This document shows positions 58,842-64,000 of a DNA stretch of 64,000 bases, piece after piece. The DNA comes from Homalodisca vitripennis (lineage: Eukaryota > Arthropoda > Insecta > Hemiptera > Cicadellidae). The translations under genes and the position numbers were made by a program. The stretch's first letter is position 1, and each line of letters begins with the position of its first letter. Location of the stretch: positions 73,422,001 through 73,486,000 of the forward strand of contig NC_060215.1 in the NCBI RefSeq assembly GCF_021130785.1, read 5' to 3'. The notes below the pieces were generated by a model that ran no database searches, had not been told where the DNA came from, and was given only the letters and a program-made list of their open reading frames with translations.

Positions 58842-59378
58842 ATGTACATTAAGTAAGAAAAAAAGTGTAACCGATTTTGTCTATTCTTCGTACGTTATTT
58901 ATTTAATTAAAAATTGATTTTCTTAATGTTTACGTATAATTCTTATTGTCTTATTTTACATCATTATCTTAAGAAAGTAATTCTTTACAAGCTTTGTTAC
59001 AGAATTTTACGTGTTTGTCACACATTTAACAAAGTTAATCTACTTGAAACCTAAATGAAACTGGTTTTTGGATGCCGAATTTTGCGTATTTCTTCAGATA
59101 TCTTAAAAATTACTGCAGCTAGAGGTCTGGTACCAATTTTATTAAATTTTTCAGTTCAATTTGCATAATATACATTAAATTTTACATTCTGGGTAACGCC
59201 TAAAATAATTTAATAGGGCTCTCTTTTAACGGTGGCACTGAAACCTGGGCGAAATCTTTCACCCTGTATAGCTCGCTAACTAAGCGTTTCTGGACCTATG
59301 TGTATATGAACTTTTTTCGTTATTTTCACCGTAGGAACAAGTCCTGACAGTTTATCCGTTTCTTCATGGGACACCCTG
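58842..59378 (-). repeat. Right terminal inverted repeat, 537 bp
   Basis: Inverted partner of 57068-57604, same length, few differences. Confidence 0.88.
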
Positions 59379-59380
59379 TA

Positions 59381-59600
59381 TTAGCAATTCTGCACAGCCA
59401 TGTTCATCACAATATTTGACTGGATCTCTAGTTGTTTGCAGATCTTTCAGACAGAAATAAGACTGTATCATCGGCATACATCAGAATGAGACATATTCTT
59501 CCAGATACTTAGGGAGGTTGTTAGTAAAGTAGGAAAAGAACAGTACAGATCTCCGTGGAACATGTGCCTCTTTTTACAAGAACCCGTTGCTAGGCATATA
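59381..59600 (-). mobile_element. LINE RT, YADD half (split)
   Basis: The minus strand reads RVLVKRGTCSTEI (in place of x-P-Q-G-S) and SGRICLILMYADDTVLFLSE, then continues at 57067-56400 after the mariner-like insertion. A TGG/W-rich upstream part was not found beyond 59600. Confidence 0.75.
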
Positions 59601-62321
59601 TATGAAACTTTCATATTGTGAACAATTTGTCCTTAACCAAATATGTTTCAAATGATTTTTTTCAAGTGGTTCGAGTAACCCAACAATGAATAATAATATA
59701 ATCGAAATAGAAGTTCCAAATGTTTTCTAATTTCAGAAAATGTATATTGTTTCATGTGTTGTATAGAAGAAAAGTGTTATCTAATTCAAAACTGTAAATA
59801 GGTACATTATTTTTTAAATTCACAAAAAGTATATTTTACATGTCTACTAAATTATACCAAATTTAAGAGCATAACAAGCACTATAAAATTTAAAAAAAGC
59901 TCATAATCATGGCTAAAAAAGAATCAAAACAAAATTACACAATAGCAATAGAATCAAAATTACTCAGCCCTACCAAATTACACAATGTCAAAGATATTTC
60001 TTCAAAATCACTCATTTAACTCTACATTCTACAACCTCATAAGTTTGAAGATGTTATTTAACCCTAAGGGAGCTAAGCAAATGAATACATACATACATAA
60101 AACAGCGTTAAGAGCCAAGGACATTATAGACGTAAAAATTACTATTTAAATATAAATGTTTTTTGTATAACTCTTTGTACATGTGTTTAGTGTTTACTTA
60201 CCATAAATTGGGATGTAATAAACAAGTGACAAGAGCTCATGCCCCTTTGACCTTCATATCCATTGTGGGGGTAGAAAAATGGCAACCGGTCATTTGTTTA
60301 TTTTCTGCTTGAGAGCCAACATTTACTCTTGCATGTTTAGTCTGTCAGTGCTCGTAAAATAAAATGATGTGGTGAATACGCTAGTTGAGGAATAGTTTTA
60401 GAGAACCAAGCCAATGCGAAGAACTTCATATGTGTTAGTTCATATTTAATTTACATAAAATATAAAATAAATCAGATTCCAGTAATGCAGAGTTATTCTC
60501 TATTTTTCAATAATCTTGTAACACATTTTTTAACATTTTAAAACAATGAGCTAATCAATTATTGTTCTTTGAGTGCCCCGGAACTGATTGTACACATTTT
60601 TATATAAGGATTGCATTCAAAATAATACATTAAAATTCAGGAATATATTGAAAATGGGATAAAATATGTGGCATTTAAAGTCAAAATGTTCACCAGTTGC
60701 CTTACCTCTCTCTTCTCTAGTAGGGGAAATCATTTTATCACCAATCACTCCGTCCAAGTTTATCGTATATCCTAGGCAAACTTCTTACTAAGAGTTAATT
60801 TGTTATTCAGGAATCTACTGTAGAAAACCTTATCTTTATGTCCATGGTTGAAACATATGTCAGTGGTATTTGGTTATTGAAAAGTTTAAAAAGGTATGCA
60901 TTGAGTCTGTTTGCTTTTTGTAGTATACTAGTTAGGTGTGTCTTGATTGTTCCCAATCAATTAATATTGACCTTTTATGCTTAGAACTCTGCCATCTGAT
61001 GAAATACTACTAGGGTTATTTTAAAATTAAGAACTGATAGTACATTGAGTCTATGCAGACTGACTGTCACATGATACCTGAACAAGGTTAGTCTCCTCGA
61101 ATGCACCATCATTACATTTCACGTCTTTGCCAGTCTTATACTGCTTTGTCTGTCCTCATGTCAATCAATAATCTCGCTGATTCTGAAGTAACTCTGTTAT
61201 TCGATTATACAAATAAAAGTTTGTACTGCTGAAACTCAGGTGAACCAAAAACTGGTGCCACTGTTTAAAAAATGTATAGCTATTAATATTGACAATGTTA
61301 ATAAGTAAAAGGGTTAATTTTTTATTAATTCATGTTACAATTTATGTTCATAACAAAAGTTTCTCCTACTCCATTACAAAATGGTTCTTACTTTAGAAAT
61401 ATTACACTTGTATGTTAATGTTTTATTTAAGTATACAATTTTTAATATTCCTCTTAATTATAGCTAATTTTATAATCTTCTTTCCGAAATGTCACATCAA
61501 TACTTGAAATTGTCTTTGAGCTACTCTTTATGTACAACTTTGAGTACTAGTCAGTTGCAATAATATAATGTCACTGTTGTGACAAAACATGCAAATCATA
61601 CACTGATTCCCAAGACTGTTGAGGGTTAGCCAAATACAAGCCTATTAAACGCGGGAAAGTTCTTGACCATAACCTAGCGGCAAGACAGAACTGGTGACAG
61701 TTCAGTTATCATTATGATGTGCTAATCATAGAGGGTTATCATTCCTGTGGGTAAGGTAATAATAAAAATTAAAATAAATAAATAAATAAATATATATATA
61801 TATATAAACTTTTTTGTTACCAAGTACCCTTAATAAGTTCCAAATTTGTATCTATTCCATAAATAAGATAGTTATTCAGAAGTTTGTTATTATTATCATT
61901 TCAAAAGTTTTGACTTTTTTTAAATGACTTATTGCCTTTACTTACCTATAATGAAATGTCAAAAATGAAGTGAAGGGAATAGGGTATAGAAATACTGGGC
62001 ATATAAAAGTAATAATTCAGTAGAATTTTATGACATTCAATACTGTTTCTTGAATCCATTGCTTTACTATTTGTCATTACAATACTACATCTTAAGGTTT
62101 TGTTGATTGTTGTGTTTTATTCATGTATTTTTCTTTATCAGATTTGTGTAAATGTATAATTTTTTGGTATGTGTTGAAACGTGACCATTATCCTGGGCTT
62201 TACTAGGTGCAGGTTTCTCTTCACTTCTTGATCAAAACTTCTGTTTGTATAGTATACTTAAATTTAGTTAACAGTGATGGTGAGTTAGTGGTGGCTTGAA
62301 GTTTGTTTTGGCACTGCTCAG
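59601..62321 (+). other. Ptip intron, mostly nothing recognised
   Basis: 2.7 kb of AT-rich intron with a TAAA/TA microsatellite at 61773-61806. I see no coding exon, but a short Ptip exon in phase 0 could be hidden here. Confidence 0.35.
61773..61806. repeat. (TAAA)n/(TA)n microsatellite
   Basis: Four TAAA units followed by about seven TA units. Confidence 0.85.
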
Positions 62322-62441
62322 GGGCCTCAGGCGGGGCAGGAACAGGGGCAGTCGCAACCTGTGGTGGTGAACGCTAAAACTAAGACAGCTCTAGCAAACA
62401 TGTTGAGCATCCGGTTACAGACCGGACAATCCGGCTCTCAG
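62322..62441 (+). CDS. Ptip: Ptip exon: Gln-rich end with conserved TALANMLSIRLQ segment
   Basis: 120 nt, phase 0 both ends; acceptor GGCACTGCTCAG, donor GTGATG. It encodes GPQAGQEQGQSQPVVVNAKT then KTALANMLSIRLQTGQSGSQ. The KTKTALANMLSIRLQ stretch is non-repetitive and helical, and I recall similar text in insect Ptip proteins, though I could not check this. If the donor is not used, translation continues V-M-V and stops at 62451-62453. The BRCT3-6 part of the protein must lie downstream of the window. Confidence 0.85.
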
Positions 62442-64000
62442 GTGATGGTGTGATTGCAACGCATGCTTCTGCATTGCCTTACTCTCACACTCACGCTCAG
62501 TTCTTCTCTTAACCTTGCATGATGTCGTCTCGGCTCTTCTCTTTCTTTCTTATCTTCAAATTAGTATTATCTCAGTCAGGGTGGTGCCTTTGAAAAATTC
62601 TGTTTGAAAGCATTGTTAGTTTGATGTAAACTAATGTATTCTAACAAGTGTAAGTTTTGTTAATAATGTGATTGTTTTGTGCTGACTAATCCTATGGTGT
62701 AGATTGTGTGTCCTGTATACTATAGAAATTAATGTATTTCATTAACACAAAGACAGTTGCATCAAAAGTAATTAATGGCAAGTAACTTACTGTCTCTTAA
62801 GAGTACTGTGTTTGTAACATTTTTGTGGTGGTATTATTTTAACTCTTACTGGAAGTCTTTAGTTGCTGAACATTTGTTTTTTTCTGTTGAGTTTGACAGT
62901 ATAGCTCATTTATTGTAATATTTATGTGTTTTTCATGTTTCAGATGCTTTAAACTCAAAATGTTTATACATTGATCAACTGTTTGCCATATACTAGTTTC
63001 ATAAATGTAGTAAGTTCATCTTTCAAAAGCTATCTGTTCTTGTGGAAAGGGAGTACCAGGGGTATATAAGGATTTTAATTTAGGGAGAGCCCATATCCAA
63101 CATCTCGTATTTCATAGGGTGAGGGATAGTATATAGCTTTCCTAAATCTATGAGTGTTAGCCTTCTTTGTGAAGACTCCCAATTGCGATCCTGCATAGCA
63201 CAAATTACTAAACCTTAAACTTCATGGAAGGTATATTAAACAAGCAGGCTATTGACAACACCAAACATAATATTTTTAAAGATAGACCGATCTCCTTTTA
63301 AGCCTTTTACTGTCCATCCTCATGTGCCAGTGGCCTGTGCGAGGGTCTTTTCAAACAGATTAAGGGAAGAGTCAGTACAGTATAAGGTCAATGGCACTGA
63401 TAAAAAGTTCTATAGTAACAGTCAGGATCTGAAGTACTTGATTGGTGAAATGGTCTACCATAAGTATGCTGGTAATAAACGTCTACTTTTATTTTTAAAG
63501 ATTTTTTAATACTTTATTGTGTATCTAATAAAATGAAAGTTGGTTGTAACTATACAATTAAAGCTTAAGTCAAAATAACAACTACTCTGATATTGCTTCC
63601 ATGCATACAAATTCAATACATTACCTGGCCATCCATACTGTATCCACAAACCACTTTGTGCCCTACGTGGCCCTGAACAGATTGCAATTATCTAATGGTT
63701 TCCATTTAGTCTTAGGGTTAGGTAATTAATGCAAATATATCACTCCTAAATCAGTAGTCATATTTCAATTTGATTTTTTTTAATAGAAAAAGCATGACAT
63801 GTACTTCTTTTTTTTAAATACTGATACCTACTATTAAAAGTATACCCTCATTAGAAGATTTGTATCATTATATTAGACACTTTGAGGAGAGGTGGATCTG
63901 AAAATGCGATTGGGGAGGAAAAGTTTGCATAAGGTTATAGGCTAAAGCCACTGTACATTACATTAGGCAGTAGAAATGTGTAAAGGTCAGCAGACATTGT
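62442..64000 (+). other. Ptip intron, unrecognised open frame
   Basis: AT-rich. One 85-codon open frame at 63252-63509 (TVHPHVPVACARVFSNRLRE, QYKVNGTDKKFYSNSQDLKY) looks protein-like but matches no family I know and is not a BRCT domain. Confidence 0.3.

Larger units (their letters stand above)
57068..59378 (+). mobile_element. Mariner-like element with 537 bp inverted repeats, defective
   Basis: TA duplicates at 57066-57067 and 59379-59380. Both ends read CAGGGTGTCCCATGAAGAAA. 2311 bp. The inner 1.2 kb carries a + strand transposase pseudogene. The flanking LINE is contiguous if the element is removed. Confidence 0.9.

Overview
The window is AT-rich animal nuclear DNA, most likely from an insect with a large, repeat-laden genome. 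The evidence is GT-AG introns several kilobases long, a Q-rich nuclear protein, and a mix of piggyBac-like, IS630/Tc1/mariner-like and non-LTR (LINE) elements typical of arthropods. I cannot name the species from sequence alone; a hemipteran would fit.

The single host gene I can support is the orthologue of PTIP (PAXIP1), on the + strand, spread over about 59 kb. Twelve coding exons were joined by reading frame and splice sites: 3336-3520, 4317-4479, 9455-9605, 12078-12271, 12872-13045, 22275-22874, 23776-23910, 33188-33418, 35937-36087, 40202-40365, 50312-50413 and 62322-62441. They sum to 2370 nt (790 codons) with consistent intron phases and no stop. The first three encode the tandem BRCT1-BRCT2 module. 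The next one is a linker, seven more encode a very glutamine-rich region, and the last ends in a KTKTALANMLSIRLQ segment. The start codon and the C-terminal BRCT domains lie outside the window or were not found.

Nearly everything else is intronic transposon sequence. From left to right: a piggyBac remnant (1-1060), a LINE fragment (1150-2545), a ~112 bp degenerate tandem repeat (about 5619-6010), a piggyBac-type MITE (6367-7365), and another piggyBac remnant ending in a cysteine-rich tail (7550-8675). Then come a piggyBac-type fragment (13367-14046), a 2 kb element with CAGGGTGGC ends (14548-16507), a long LINE with a PHD-finger ORF1 (16851-about 21240), and a piggyBac element with an internal deletion (24376-26805). 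After these lie LINEs inserted in one another (26806-32680), a pogo/Tigger-like pair (36530-37575 and 42165-42905), a decayed DD41D mariner-like element (40828-42152), and a three-level nest, RTE-type LINE > Jockey/CR1-type LINE > mariner-like element with an open transposase (44895-49180). The right third holds two more LINE remnants (51370-53540, 54560-55060), a hairpin MITE (56179-56369), and a LINE split by a second long-TIR mariner-like element with a broken transposase (56400-59600).

No bacterial genes, CRISPR arrays, rRNAs or convincing tRNAs were seen. The most notable items are the nested insertions, the two mariner-like elements with TIRs of about 446 and 537 bp, an orphan coding-like block at 37802-38026, and a perfect 24 bp palindrome centred on a CRE (TGACGTCA) just before a Ptip exon.
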